From: JAZRWQ01 sp045541395
GTDB lineage: Bacteria > Bacillota > Clostridia > Oscillospirales > UMGS1783
Length of the DNA: 64,000 nt
NCBI GenBank assembly: GCA_045541395.1
Contig: JAZQIZ010000024.1
Coordinates: 24,420 to 88,419, forward strand
Direction: 5' to 3'
Each line of letters starts with the position of its first letter. Position 1 is the first letter of the stretch. This document shows positions 6,744-15,050 of the stretch, one piece after another. The notes under the pieces are model-generated. The model did no database searches. It saw nothing but the letters and a program-made list of their open reading frames with translations, and was not told where the DNA came from. The position numbers were made by a program, and so were the translations under genes.

Positions 6744-8177
6744 ATGGCAAACGATTTTGATGATGATATAGTTGAACGTTATCTGCATATGGATGACAAT
6801 AAAACCAAGACGGACGCCCTATTTGATAAAATAAATAAAAGCAGTGTAAAGCGCGCGTCAAAACGCACAACAGCACCAAAGACTGAAGCATCCGTAAGCT
6901 ATACAAAAGAAGAGGACGAGCAGGTTAAATCTTCTGTTTTGGCCCTGTCTATTATGGAGAAGCTTTCAAGCACTGAAAGCGATATTGAAGAGCTTCCCGT
7001 TACTGAAGATGCCTCCGTTTTAGAAGATGCCTCCGTTTTTGAAGATGTCGCAGAAGCGCCGGAAATACTTCCGGAACCTAATGAGTACGATATCACAGCC
7101 GAGCTTCCCAATAGTATCGAAAGTCACACCCAGGCAATAAAAAAACTGAAAGAGCAGAGAATGGCTAAAAAAATAAAAAAGAGAAAAAGGATCCAGGCTA
7201 TAGCTTTAAGTATAGGAACCTTCATTATGGTATTCGTTATTGGCGCCGTTGCTATTGTGTATCATTACTTTGGCGGTCTTAACGTAAATAATATTAACGA
7301 AGCAAATCTTGGAGTCAATGAGGATCTGTATTCGAGTATTGAACAGATCAATCCCAGCTTAACTAAAATAACCAATATAGCTCTCTTTGGAATCGATGCC
7401 CGTGAGGGGGATACTGAAAGCCGTTCTGATGCGGTTATGGTAATGAGCATTAATCCTATTGCTAATAAGATCAAGCTTATTTCGGTAATGAGAGACAGTT
7501 ATGTTTATATTGACGGCATAGGCAATGATAAACTGACTCATGCGTATTATTATGGTGGCCCTGAGCTTACTATCAAAACATTAAATACTAACTTTAATTT
7601 AAATATTACCGATTACGTTACTGTTGATTTTGGTTCTATGGCTCAAGCTATCGACGCCCTGGGTGGCGTATACGTGGATGTTGAAGAGGAAGAGGTTTAT
7701 TATCTTAACCACAATTGCCGGGAGATCAATAAATCCTATGAGGACCTTACTGAATACGGCCACATTTTGCTTAACGGTGAACGTGCCGTTGGCTATGCCC
7801 GTATCCGCGCTATAGACGGAGATCAGCAGCGCACCGGTAGACAGCGTGAGGTTGTAATGGCGGCCTTTGACAGAGTGAAGGAAATGAGCATTACCGAGCT
7901 TCCCGGTCTTGCCAAAACGGTTATTCCTATGATAGAAACATCCCTCAGTTACGGCGAAATAGTTTCTTATTTGCCTATGATGGTCAATGATCTTACTATG
8001 GATCAGGCTATGATACCCGGTACTTATGATTATCCTCACGATGCTATGATAGACGGAGTTTACTATCTGGAGTACGATCTTGAAACCGCTGCAGGCCATA
8101 TTTTTGATTTTATCTACAATGATATTCACCCTGAAACCGATCCTTCTACACTTGAAACCGAAGATTATACTGAATAA
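6744..8177 (+). CDS. LytR-CpsA-Psr (LCP) family cell-wall ligase with long cytoplasmic N terminus
   Basis: I place the start at ATG 6744, 7 bp after AGGAGA; a TTG at 6720 lacks a ribosome site. The first 130 residues are polar and acidic, with a repeat reading EDASVLEDASVFED. A basic stretch (KKIKKRKR) then leads into one membrane helix at about residues 148-172. The extracellular LCP domain follows, with FGIDAREG, RSDAVMVMSI, VMRDSYV and GRQREVV, which carry the Arg/Asp residues that bind Mg2+ and polyprenyl pyrophosphate. LCP enzymes move teichoic acid or glycan chains from undecaprenyl carriers to peptidoglycan. The cytoplasmic extension is much longer than usual and may be a regulatory or phosphorylation region (inference). 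Confidence 0.9.
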   Translation: MANDFDDDIVERYLHMDDNKTKTDALFDKINKSSVKRASKRTTAPKTEASVSYTKEEDEQVKSSVLALSIMEKLSSTESDIEELPVTEDASVLEDASVFEDVAEAPEILPEPNEYDITAELPNSIESHTQAIKKLKEQRMAKKIKKRKRIQAIALSIGTFIMVFVIGAVAIVYHYFGGLNVNNINEANLGVNEDLYSSIEQINPSLTKITNIALFGIDAREGDTESRSDAVMVMSINPIANKIKLISVMRDSYVYIDGIGNDKLTHAYYYGGPELTIKTLNTNFNLNITDYVTVDFGSMAQAIDALGGVYVDVEEEEVYYLNHNCREINKSYEDLTEYGHILLNGERAVGYARIRAIDGDQQRTGRQREVVMAAFDRVKEMSITELPGLAKTVIPMIETSLSYGEIVSYLPMMVNDLTMDQAMIPGTYDYPHDAMIDGVYYLEYDLETAAGHIFDFIYNDIHPETDPSTLETEDYTE

Positions 8178-8194
8178 GAACAGGAGAAAAGAAA

Positions 8195-9532
8195 ATGAAA
8201 AAAAACCGTCGTTTGTTTGTACTTTCTATTGATGCCTGGGTTTGCGAGGATATGGAGTATGTTAAAAATCTGCCCAACTTTAAAAGAATTCTTGATGGCT
8301 GCTCCTGGGTAAAGAAGGTTGAAACCGTTTATCCTTCTCTTACATATCCCTGTCACGTTTCCATGTGTACAGGCGCTTGGCCCGATAAGCACGGTATTTA
8401 TAATAATGAAGTCGATGATTTCACTCAGAAGACTCCTACGTGGAACTGGTTCAGTAAGGATATAAAGGTTAAAACAATATTCGATGTTGCAAAAAAAGCA
8501 GGTTATACCACCGCTTCGGTTCATTGGCCTGTTCAGTGCGGCAATAAGAAAATTGATTATCTTGTGCCTGAAATATGGATGCATGAAGGCTGTGGAGCTA
8601 AGGATTTTACCGCCCTTTTAAAGAAGCACGGAGCTAACGCAAGTGTGCTTGAGATTGCTAAAAGCCATTTTGATATTTATAACGGCGATGCGGTTCATCC
8701 CCGTATGGATAACTTCGCAATGGCTTGCGCCTGCGATATTATTGAAAAGTACGCTCCCGAGGTTATGTTTGTTCATGACGCAAGAGTAGACGGCGCCCGT
8801 CACTCCTCCGGCATTTTTACCGATAAAGTCAATAAGGCCTTGGAGGACGTGGATAAATGGCTGGGAAAAATAATTAAAGCTATGGAAAAGGCCGGCGTTT
8901 ATGAGCAGACCGACATCGTACTCACCTCAGACCACGGTCAGATTAATATAGTAAGATCTCTTTCTCCCAACGTAGTATTTGCCGATAACGGCCTTATTAC
9001 GGTTGACGAAGAGGGGAAGGTAGTGGATTATAAAGCATATATTAAATCTGCCGCTCTTTCTGCTCACGTTTTCTTAAAGGATCCCGAAAACGAAGATGAT
9101 AAGCAGATGGTGTACAGTATGCTTAACGCTATGTGCAAGGAAGGCATTTACGGTATAAGCCGTGTGCTCACCGAAGCAGAAGCTAAGGAGCTGTTCAGGC
9201 TTGAAGGCCCCTTTGATTTCGTTATTGAAACTGACGGTTATACCACCTTCGGTGATTCCTGGATCCGCCCTATGGTAGGCGGTCTTACTGATGAAGAGTT
9301 GTTCACTGCCTATAAATATGGCAGGGCAACTCACGGCCATATGCCCAAGAAGGGCCCTCAACCTACAGTCATTTTCAAAGGTCCTCATTTTGCAAAGGGT
9401 GTAACTATTGAAAACGGCGTAATTGTTGATCAGGCTCCTACCTACGCAAAGCTTTTGGGCCTTGAGCTTCCCGATGCCGACGGTAAGGCAATAGAAAGCT
9501 TTATTGTTGATGAAATAAGAACCGTAAGATAA
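8195..9532 (+). CDS. Alkaline phosphatase superfamily phosphodiesterase/nucleotide pyrophosphatase
   Basis: A 445-residue cytoplasmic protein (no signal peptide). The start carries the first metal aspartate in LFVLSIDAW. The nucleophile region reads Y-P-S-L-T-Y-P-C-H, with the Thr as nucleophile as in type I phosphodiesterase/NPP enzymes (PF01663). T-S-D-H-G-Q supplies the second metal Asp-His pair, and ATHGHMP a third His. It hydrolyses a phosphate mono- or diester of unknown identity. The gene lies 17 bp after the LCP gene with AGGAG before ATG, so both are one transcript, hinting at a link to cell-wall polymer or lipid-phosphate turnover. Confidence 0.85.
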   Translation: MKKNRRLFVLSIDAWVCEDMEYVKNLPNFKRILDGCSWVKKVETVYPSLTYPCHVSMCTGAWPDKHGIYNNEVDDFTQKTPTWNWFSKDIKVKTIFDVAKKAGYTTASVHWPVQCGNKKIDYLVPEIWMHEGCGAKDFTALLKKHGANASVLEIAKSHFDIYNGDAVHPRMDNFAMACACDIIEKYAPEVMFVHDARVDGARHSSGIFTDKVNKALEDVDKWLGKIIKAMEKAGVYEQTDIVLTSDHGQINIVRSLSPNVVFADNGLITVDEEGKVVDYKAYIKSAALSAHVFLKDPENEDDKQMVYSMLNAMCKEGIYGISRVLTEAEAKELFRLEGPFDFVIETDGYTTFGDSWIRPMVGGLTDEELFTAYKYGRATHGHMPKKGPQPTVIFKGPHFAKGVTIENGVIVDQAPTYAKLLGLELPDADGKAIESFIVDEIRTVR

Positions 9533-9566
9533 AAAAATTGACCGAGCTTGCTCGGTCAATTTTTTT
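9531..9566. terminator. Bidirectional terminator between phosphodiesterase gene and nadE
   Basis: Long stem A7-TTGACCGAG / CTCGGTCAA-T7 with a CTTG loop; A/T runs on both sides serve both convergent genes. Confidence 0.92.
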
Positions 9567-11472
9567 AAAGTTTTTCCGCCTGTCGCATCCAAAGCTCACT
9601 TACGGCGTCACTCGGCATCTTCCAGTCACCTCTTGGTGAGAGGGAAACAGAGCCAACCTTGGGGCCGTCAGGCACGCAGGAACGCTTGAACTGTTGAATA
9701 AAGAAGCGGCGTATGAAGTTTTTAAGCCATTTCTTTAAGGTTTCTTCATCATATTTATCCTTAAAGGTTACCTTTGCTATTTCAAAAACCTTCTCAGGTG
9801 AATAGCCCCAACGGATAATGTAATATAAATAAAAATCGTGCAGCTCGTATGGGCCAACCAGATCCTCGGTCTTCTGAGAAATTGTGTTTTCATCAGGAAT
9901 GAGAAGTTCGGGGCTTATAGGTGTTTCAAGTATGCTTATAAGCACCTTCGAAAGCTCCTCATTTTCGCAGGTATCTGCAAAATACTTAACAATGTATCTA
10001 ATAAGGGTCTTGGGAATAGAAGCGTTAACGCTGTACATAGACATATGGTCGCCGTTATAGGTAGCCCAACCAAGCGCAAGCTCAGAAAGATCTCCCGTAC
10101 CAACAACAAAGCCGTTTTCCATATTGGAAATATCCATAAGCACTTGAGTGCGCTCTCTTGCCTGTGCGTTTTCAAAGGTAACGTCCTGTTTTTTGCCGTC
10201 GTGGCCTATATCCTCAAAATGGGCTCTTACGCTGTTTGAAATGTTTACAACACGCAAGGTTACCCCTAAAAGCTCGCACAGGGTTACAGCATTGTTTTTG
10301 GTATGATCGGTAGTTCCGAAGCAGGGCATTGTTACTGCAATAACGTCGGTTCTCGGGCGCTTCAAAATATCCATAGCTTTAACTGCTACAAGCAGGGCAA
10401 GGGTACTGTCAAGCCCGCCGGAAATACCTATAACAACACTCTTTGCGTGGGCGTGAACAATTCTCTTTTTAAGACCTTGCGCCTGTATCATAAGCAATGA
10501 TTCGCAACGCTTTTCTCTTACCTTATTACTTTCAGGTACAAAGGGAAGTTTTGAAAATTTTCTTGTTAGCTCGGTTTTTAAGGGAAGCATTGAAAACACA
10601 ATAGTTTCATAGCCTTCGGGAATATCCGCAAAGGTATTTCTTCTTCTGCGCTCGTGCCATATTCTTAAAACGTCTATCTCTGTCTGTGCATAGCCATCTT
10701 CAAAGGGCTTTGCTTCTGCAAGCACGGTTCCTTCCTCGGCAATAATATTATGCCCTGCAAAAACAAGATCAGTAGTGGATTCACCTTCCCCGGCATCAGC
10801 ATATACATAGCCGCAAACCAGCCTTCCCGATTGGGAAGTAACCAGCATTTTGCGGTAATCGTCCTTGCCAACAACCTCATTGCTTGCGCTTAAATTTAAA
10901 ATAATTGCAGCGCCTGCCGCCGCCAGCTTACAGGAAGGAGGATATGGAGTCCAAAGGTCTTCGCAAACCTCAATGGCAAAGGTGAACTGATCGGTCTCGT
11001 TGCACTTGAAAATATATTTTGTGCCAAAGGGCACCTTCTGTTCCAGAAGGGTTATTGTACTGTTATTTTCGGGAGCAGGGGAGAAGTGCCTCAGCTCGGA
11101 AAACTCACCGTAGTTAGGAATATGGGTTTTGGGAACAACCCCTAAAATTTTACCTGACTGAATAACCGCGCCGCAGTTGTAAAGCTTATTGTTTACCGCC
11201 AAGGGCACGCCTACAACAGTAACCATATCATACTTGGTTGAGGCCTTTACTATCTGCGATAAAGCCTTTACAGCGCCGTCAAGCAGTACCTTCTGCAAAA
11301 AAAGATCACCGCAGGTGTAGCCTGTAATACAAAGCTCAGGCAAACAAAGAAGCCTTACTCCGCGGGCATTTGCATTATCCATTATTTCAATAATTTTTTC
11401 TCCGTTATAACGGCAGTCTGCAACTCTTATTTCGGGTGTTGCTGCCGCTGTTTTAATGAATCCGTTTTTCAT
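9565..11472 (-). CDS. nadE: Glutamine-dependent NAD+ synthase
   Basis: A 635-residue two-domain enzyme. The N-terminal half is a nitrilase-type glutaminase with the Glu-Lys-Cys triad regions (LCLPELCITGY, VPKTHIPNYGEF, FAIEVCEDLW). The C-terminal half is the ATP-pyrophosphatase synthetase with the P-loop SGGLDST. It converts nicotinate adenine dinucleotide to NAD+ using ammonia released from glutamine. I start at ATG 11472, which has AAGGGA 9 bp upstream; the in-frame TTG two codons earlier lacks correct spacing. Length fits bacterial glutamine-dependent NadE (about 540-650). It stands alone, convergent with the phosphodiesterase gene. Confidence 0.95.
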   Translation of the reverse strand: MKNGFIKTAAATPEIRVADCRYNGEKIIEIMDNANARGVRLLCLPELCITGYTCGDLFLQKVLLDGAVKALSQIVKASTKYDMVTVVGVPLAVNNKLYNCGAVIQSGKILGVVPKTHIPNYGEFSELRHFSPAPENNSTITLLEQKVPFGTKYIFKCNETDQFTFAIEVCEDLWTPYPPSCKLAAAGAAIILNLSASNEVVGKDDYRKMLVTSQSGRLVCGYVYADAGEGESTTDLVFAGHNIIAEEGTVLAEAKPFEDGYAQTEIDVLRIWHERRRRNTFADIPEGYETIVFSMLPLKTELTRKFSKLPFVPESNKVREKRCESLLMIQAQGLKKRIVHAHAKSVVIGISGGLDSTLALLVAVKAMDILKRPRTDVIAVTMPCFGTTDHTKNNAVTLCELLGVTLRVVNISNSVRAHFEDIGHDGKKQDVTFENAQARERTQVLMDISNMENGFVVGTGDLSELALGWATYNGDHMSMYSVNASIPKTLIRYIVKYFADTCENEELSKVLISILETPISPELLIPDENTISQKTEDLVGPYELHDFYLYYIIRWGYSPEKVFEIAKVTFKDKYDEETLKKWLKNFIRRFFIQQFKRSCVPDGPKVGSVSLSPRGDWKMPSDAVSELWMRQAEKL

Positions 11473-11552
11473 ATACAATCATCCCTTTAGAATGTCTTTA
11501 TAGTTTATTATATCCTTATGGGTTGTTTTTTTCAATAAAAATCGTAATATTT

Positions 11553-11588
11553 TTAAAAAAGTGCAGATGCTTTTAGCATCTGCACTTT
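11553..11588 (-). terminator. Terminator of the perR-hrb-rbr operon
   Basis: On the minus strand AAAGTGCAGATGC, loop TAAAA, GCATCTGCACTTTTTT. Confidence 0.9.
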
Positions 11589-11604
11589 CCTGTTTAAGGG
11601 GAAA

Positions 11605-12141
11605 TTAATAATTAGTAGCTCTAACTTCAAAGTATGCCTGAGGATGAGCGCATACAGGGCAAACAGTGGGAGCTTCTGCAGCAACGTGAATATGGCCGCA
11701 GTTAAGGCATTTCCACATAACAACGCCGTCCTTCTTAAATACCTTGCCTTCTTCAAGATTTTTAACTAAGGTGTTGTATCTTTCTTCGTGTTCCTTTTCA
11801 ACTGCTGCAACACCGTCAAACAGCTTTGCAATATAATCAAAGCCTTCTTCTCTTGCAACCTTTGCAAATTCTGCATACATATCGGTCCATTCATAGTTTT
11901 CGCCTGCAGCAGCATCCTTAAGGTTAGTCATGGTGTCGGGCATACCGTCGTGTAAAAGCTTAAACCAAAGCTTTGCGTGTTCCTTTTCGTTGCCGGCAGT
12001 TTCTTCAAAAATGGCTGCCATCTGATTGTAGCCTTCCTTTTTTGCCTTAGATGCATAATAACCGTATTTGGTTGCTGCCTGAGATTCGCCTGCAAATGCT
12101 GCCATTAAATTAGCTTCTGTTCTGGTTCCGTTAAGTTTCAT
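11605..12141 (-). CDS. rbr: Rubrerythrin
   Basis: A 178-residue protein with a ferritin-like four-helix diiron domain (E-x-x-x-N-E-K-E-H and a second V-E-K-E-H-E-E-R-Y) followed by a rubredoxin-type Fe(Cys)4 knuckle (MWKCLNCGHIH and CPVCAHPQAYF). It reduces H2O2 to water in the cytoplasm of anaerobes using electrons from rubredoxin-type donors. Length and residue set are complete. AGGAG precedes ATG. It is the last gene of a three-gene operon after perR and a flavoredoxin-rubredoxin, which may be its electron donor. Confidence 0.95.
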   Translation of the reverse strand: MKLNGTRTEANLMAAFAGESQAATKYGYYASKAKKEGYNQMAAIFEETAGNEKEHAKLWFKLLHDGMPDTMTNLKDAAAGENYEWTDMYAEFAKVAREEGFDYIAKLFDGVAAVEKEHEERYNTLVKNLEEGKVFKKDGVVMWKCLNCGHIHVAAEAPTVCPVCAHPQAYFEVRATNY

Positions 12142-12177
12142 AATAATACTCCTTTTAATTTCAATTGTATGTTTAGT

Positions 12178-12783
12178 TTATATTTTTTCAAAGTCTTCAG
12201 CGCCGTGTCCGCAAATAGGGCAAATATAATCCTCAGGAAGGACTTCACCGTCATATTCGTAATTGCAAATTTTGCAACGGAAGCCCTTTGCAGCGGTTGA
12301 AACAGGCTGAGGCTTTATGTTCTTATGATAGTATGCGTAGGTAACCGACGGTTTATTAGTTACGTTAAAGGCATCCAATAAATCTGCTATAAATAAAGTG
12401 TGAGTGCCAAGGTCAACAACCTCGGTAACCTTACAGGAATATACTCCGTTTACAAAACGGTTTAAATAAATAACTCCGTTTTCAGTGTAGGGAAGATCTA
12501 AATATGCACCGGTAAATTTATCTGTGTTTTCTCCGGATTTAAAACCAAAGTTTTCAAAGAGTGAAAAAGGTGCTTCTTCGGTAAGAGAACAAATATTAAA
12601 AACGCCTGTTCTCTCGATCATACCGTGGGTGTAATTACCCTTCTGTATTGTCACAGAAACCCTTGCAGGGTTAACGGTAACCTGCTGGAAGGTGTTTATA
12701 ATACATGCATTATCTTTTCCTTCTTCTGTTGCGCAAAGTAAGAATAAACCGTAGGTTATGTTGTTTAATGCTGTCTTATCCAT
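12178..12783 (-). CDS. hrb: High-molecular-weight rubredoxin (flavin reductase domain fused to rubredoxin)
   Basis: A 201-residue protein. Residues 1-155 form an FMN-binding split-barrel flavin reductase domain (NTFQQVTVNPARVSVTIQKG is typical). The last 40 residues are a rubredoxin with CKICNYEYDG and CPICGHGAEDF. In acetogens such as Moorella this fusion passes electrons to flavodiiron or rubrerythrin peroxidase systems. It starts 3 bp after the perR stop and 36 bp before rbr, so it probably supplies rubrerythrin with electrons. Confidence 0.88.
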   Translation of the reverse strand: MDKTALNNITYGLFLLCATEEGKDNACIINTFQQVTVNPARVSVTIQKGNYTHGMIERTGVFNICSLTEEAPFSLFENFGFKSGENTDKFTGAYLDLPYTENGVIYLNRFVNGVYSCKVTEVVDLGTHTLFIADLLDAFNVTNKPSVTYAYYHKNIKPQPVSTAAKGFRCKICNYEYDGEVLPEDYICPICGHGAEDFEKI

Positions 12784-12786
12784 TTT

Positions 12787-13146
12787 TTAGCTCTCCTTTT
12801 TACATTCATCACAGGTATAATATATATTGCAATCATACTCGGAAATATTCAGATTTGCTGCTTTTTCAATAACTTTTTTTAAAGAACAAATATCTATTAC
12901 CTTGCCGCAGCAAGTGCAGATAGCATGGTCATGGCAGTGAACGTTTTTATCGTATTTATCCGGCCCCTGGGCCATCTTTATCTGAAGTATATCTCCCTCA
13001 GACACCATGATCCCAAGGTTTCGGTAAACCGTGCCCATTGCTATAGAAGGCATTTGCTCTTTTGCCCTTATATATATTTCCTCAGCGGTCATATGTATAT
13101 GTGAGTTCATTATAATATCGGTTATAAGTTTACGCTGCTTAGTCAT
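12787..13146 (-). CDS. perR: Fur-family peroxide regulator (PerR-like)
   Basis: A 119-residue Fur-family protein: winged helix in residues 1-70 (recognition region TVYRNLGIMVSEG), then the metal site HCHDHAICTCCGKV and a C-terminal CDECKKES giving the CxxC...CxxC structural zinc. I favour PerR over Fur or Zur because it heads a rubrerythrin operon and because two copies of a 7-1-7 palindrome flank its own promoter, as in autoregulated perR. GAGGTGA lies 6 bp before ATG. It would repress the operon until peroxide oxidises the regulatory metal site. Confidence 0.88.
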   Translation of the reverse strand: MTKQRKLITDIIMNSHIHMTAEEIYIRAKEQMPSIAMGTVYRNLGIMVSEGDILQIKMAQGPDKYDKNVHCHDHAICTCCGKVIDICSLKKVIEKAANLNISEYDCNIYYTCDECKKES

Positions 13147-13168
13147 CTATTCACCTCAACTTTAAGAA

Positions 13169-13183
13169 TAGGAATAATTCTTA
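13169..13183 (+). promoter_or_regulatory. Per box 1 (proximal)
   Basis: TAGGAATAATTCTTA is a 7-1-7 near-palindrome with one mismatch, lying just downstream of the minus-strand -10 box. It also sits in a wider perfect inverted repeat TTAAGAAT-7 nt-ATTCTTAA (13162-13184). Confidence 0.75.
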
Positions 13184-13188
13184 ATCTC

Positions 13189-13216
13189 ATTATACTTAAA
13201 TTTTTGTTATTGTCAA
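13189..13216 (-). promoter_or_regulatory. Promoter of perR-hrb-rbr
   Basis: On the minus strand TTGACA (13216-13211), 16-bp spacer, TATAAT (13194-13189). It lies between the two Per boxes. Confidence 0.85.
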
Positions 13217-13234
13217 TACCTTTTTGAAAAAAAA

Positions 13235-14059
13235 TTAAGAATTATTCCTAAATTTTTTATTTGTATTTCTATATTGGGTAGGAGTACAACCTATTTTCTT
13301 TTTAAACAGCCTGCAAAAATATGTATAATTAGGGATGCCAGCCTTTTCGGCGATTTCATAAACCGTATAATCGGAGTCTTGAAGTAAGTTTTTAGCCAAG
13401 GCAAGTCTTTGCTCGGTAATATATTCATTGACCGTCTTGCCTAAGTTTTCTTTAAATATATTATATAAATGGTTGGCGGAAATATAAAACCTGTTGCATA
13501 AATAATTTATTGAAAGGTCGGTTTGCAGGTTGCTGTTAATATGCTCTATAATTTCATTGGCAAGCGGGTCATAAACAATACGTATTGCGTTATCAAACAT
13601 AACCGAAGGCAATAAAGAATATAAAGCATAAAGCTGTTTTTTTGTCATTGAAGGTACTTGTGAATATAAATTCTTAAGTATATCGCAATTTTTAATGTCC
13701 TTATCTGCATTATCAAAAGTTTTCGGAGATTTCTCGGAGCGTACCCGCCCCATAATTATATAGCCTACTATAGTGTCATATTTAATTATTGGCATAGCGG
13801 CGTCATATAAACCGGCAGAGCAAATATGCCCTTCCAGTTTCTTTGAATTATTGCATTTATTTAATATATGAAAATCACATTCTTGGCATAGATTTTTATA
13901 TTTTTCTGTTTTCTGCAAATGAGAACAAAAATCCTCTTTTGAAGAACAGCTTATAATTGCATTAAAGTTTGTATCCAATACCGAAAGGCTAATTCCCGTT
14001 AATGCGTACAGGTCTTTTATAAGCGTTTCCAAACGCGCAGTATCATAACGTATAATCAT
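13235..14059 (-). CDS. PocR-domain AraC-family transcriptional regulator
   Basis: A 274-residue regulator. Residues 1-165 form a PocR sensory domain, with the conserved cysteines of CQECDFHILNKC and a following CSAGLYDAAMPI. Residues 175-270 are an AraC double helix-turn-helix (ISANHLYNIFKENLG and AGIPNYTYFCRLFKKKIG). PocR domains are found in regulators of propanediol and other metabolite pathways and in signalling proteins; the ligand here is unknown. It is divergent from the EamA exporter gene and a glycosidase-like gene, which are its likely targets. Its last codons overlap Per box 2. Confidence 0.88.
   Translation of the reverse strand: MIIRYDTARLETLIKDLYALTGISLSVLDTNFNAIISCSSKEDFCSHLQKTEKYKNLCQECDFHILNKCNNSKKLEGHICSAGLYDAAMPIIKYDTIVGYIIMGRVRSEKSPKTFDNADKDIKNCDILKNLYSQVPSMTKKQLYALYSLLPSVMFDNAIRIVYDPLANEIIEHINSNLQTDLSINYLCNRFYISANHLYNIFKENLGKTVNEYITEQRLALAKNLLQDSDYTVYEIAEKAGIPNYTYFCRLFKKKIGCTPTQYRNTNKKFRNNS
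13236..13250 (+). promoter_or_regulatory. Per box 2 (distal)
   Basis: TAAGAATTATTCCTA is the exact reverse complement of Per box 1. It overlaps the last codons of the upstream araC-type gene and lies about 20 bp upstream of the -35 box. Confidence 0.75.
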
Positions 14060-14125
14060 TTTCTCACCCCAATAGTATTGTATTATAATTTAAAAGATAG
14101 TGCAATAATGCGGTAAGATATTTTA

Positions 14126-14153
14126 TTGTAATTTATATGAGAAATGCTAAAAT
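14126..14153 (+). promoter_or_regulatory. Promoter of the EamA/glycosidase-like operon
   Basis: TTGTAA (14126-14131), 16-bp spacer ending in TGC, TAAAAT (14148-14153); an extended -10 type. Confidence 0.6.
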
Positions 14154-14186
14154 GTATCCAAGAATATAAAGTTTTTGAGGTCTATC

Positions 14187-15035
14187 GTGGAAATATTTTA
14201 TTTACTGTTTATTATTTTCGGGGTTTCAGGGCAGAGTGTCCTTAAAAAAATGTATTCAGGAAAAACGCAGAGTAAGGGATTGTATACATATTCACTTATA
14301 ACCGTGTTGACGGCGCTAATATTCTTTTTGGTAACTTCAAAGAATTTGCAATGGAATGCTGCTCTTATTTCTTATTCTGTTCTGTTTGCTATCTCTTACT
14401 GCGCCGCAACTGTTTTCGGTATTCTTGCAATAGCCTGCGGCCCTCTTTCTCTCACAAGCCTTATCACTTCCTTTTCTTTAATGATTCCAACCTTTTACGG
14501 ATTACTGTTTTTAAATGAGCCCGTTTCTTTCGGTTTGATCCCCGGGCTTGTTCTTCTGAGTATATCTATGGTGCTTATAAATAAAAGGGAAAAGAACATG
14601 GCGGTTAATTTAAAATGGCTTATCTTCGTGCTTTTGGCATTTGTAGGCAACGGAATGTGCTCCGTAATGCAAAAAGCACAGCAGAAAGCTTTTGACGGCA
14701 GTTATAAAAACGAATTTATGATAACAGCTCTTATTGTAGTAGCCGTAATAATATTTTTTATGTCCTTTCTCAAGGAGCGTAAAGAATATAAAAATTATAT
14801 AAAAAACGGCGCTGTTTCGGCTTTTTTCAACGGTCTGCTCAATGGTTCTGTAAACCTGTTTACAATGATATTGTCCGGGCTTATATCAGTTTCTTTAATG
14901 TTCCCCTTAATTTCGGTAGGCGGAATTGTTGTCACCTTCATAATTTCAAAAGTCTTTTATAAGGAAAAGCTTTCCAAAACACAGCATTTGGGATTTATTT
15001 TCGGTATTGCCGCTATTGTATTTCTTAATATATAA
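14187..15035 (+). CDS. EamA/DMT-superfamily membrane transporter
   Basis: A 282-residue membrane protein with about ten hydrophobic segments in two EamA-like halves; the first half ends in MIPTFYGLLFLNEPVSFG, where the proline and glutamate after a helix are typical of DMT exporters. The start is GTG 14187, with TGAGGT 5 bp upstream; the upstream in-frame TTG overlaps that ribosome site. Substrate unknown. The gene is 15 bp before a glycosidase-like gene, and a PocR-AraC regulator is divergent, so it may move a sugar or its breakdown product. Confidence 0.8.
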   Translation: MEIFYLLFIIFGVSGQSVLKKMYSGKTQSKGLYTYSLITVLTALIFFLVTSKNLQWNAALISYSVLFAISYCAATVFGILAIACGPLSLTSLITSFSLMIPTFYGLLFLNEPVSFGLIPGLVLLSISMVLINKREKNMAVNLKWLIFVLLAFVGNGMCSVMQKAQQKAFDGSYKNEFMITALIVVAVIIFFMSFLKERKEYKNYIKNGAVSAFFNGLLNGSVNLFTMILSGLISVSLMFPLISVGGIVVTFIISKVFYKEKLSKTQHLGFIFGIAAIVFLNI

Positions 15036-15050
15036 AAGGAGAGAAAATCT

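Noticed and set aside
7599..8129. 176-codon frame on the minus strand inside the LCP gene
   Set aside because: Opposite-strand shadow of a strongly supported LCP domain; no ribosome site or family resemblance.
9074..9592. 172-codon minus-strand frame over the phosphodiesterase gene end
   Set aside because: It crosses the bidirectional terminator and overlaps the true nadE 3' end; composition looks like a shadow.
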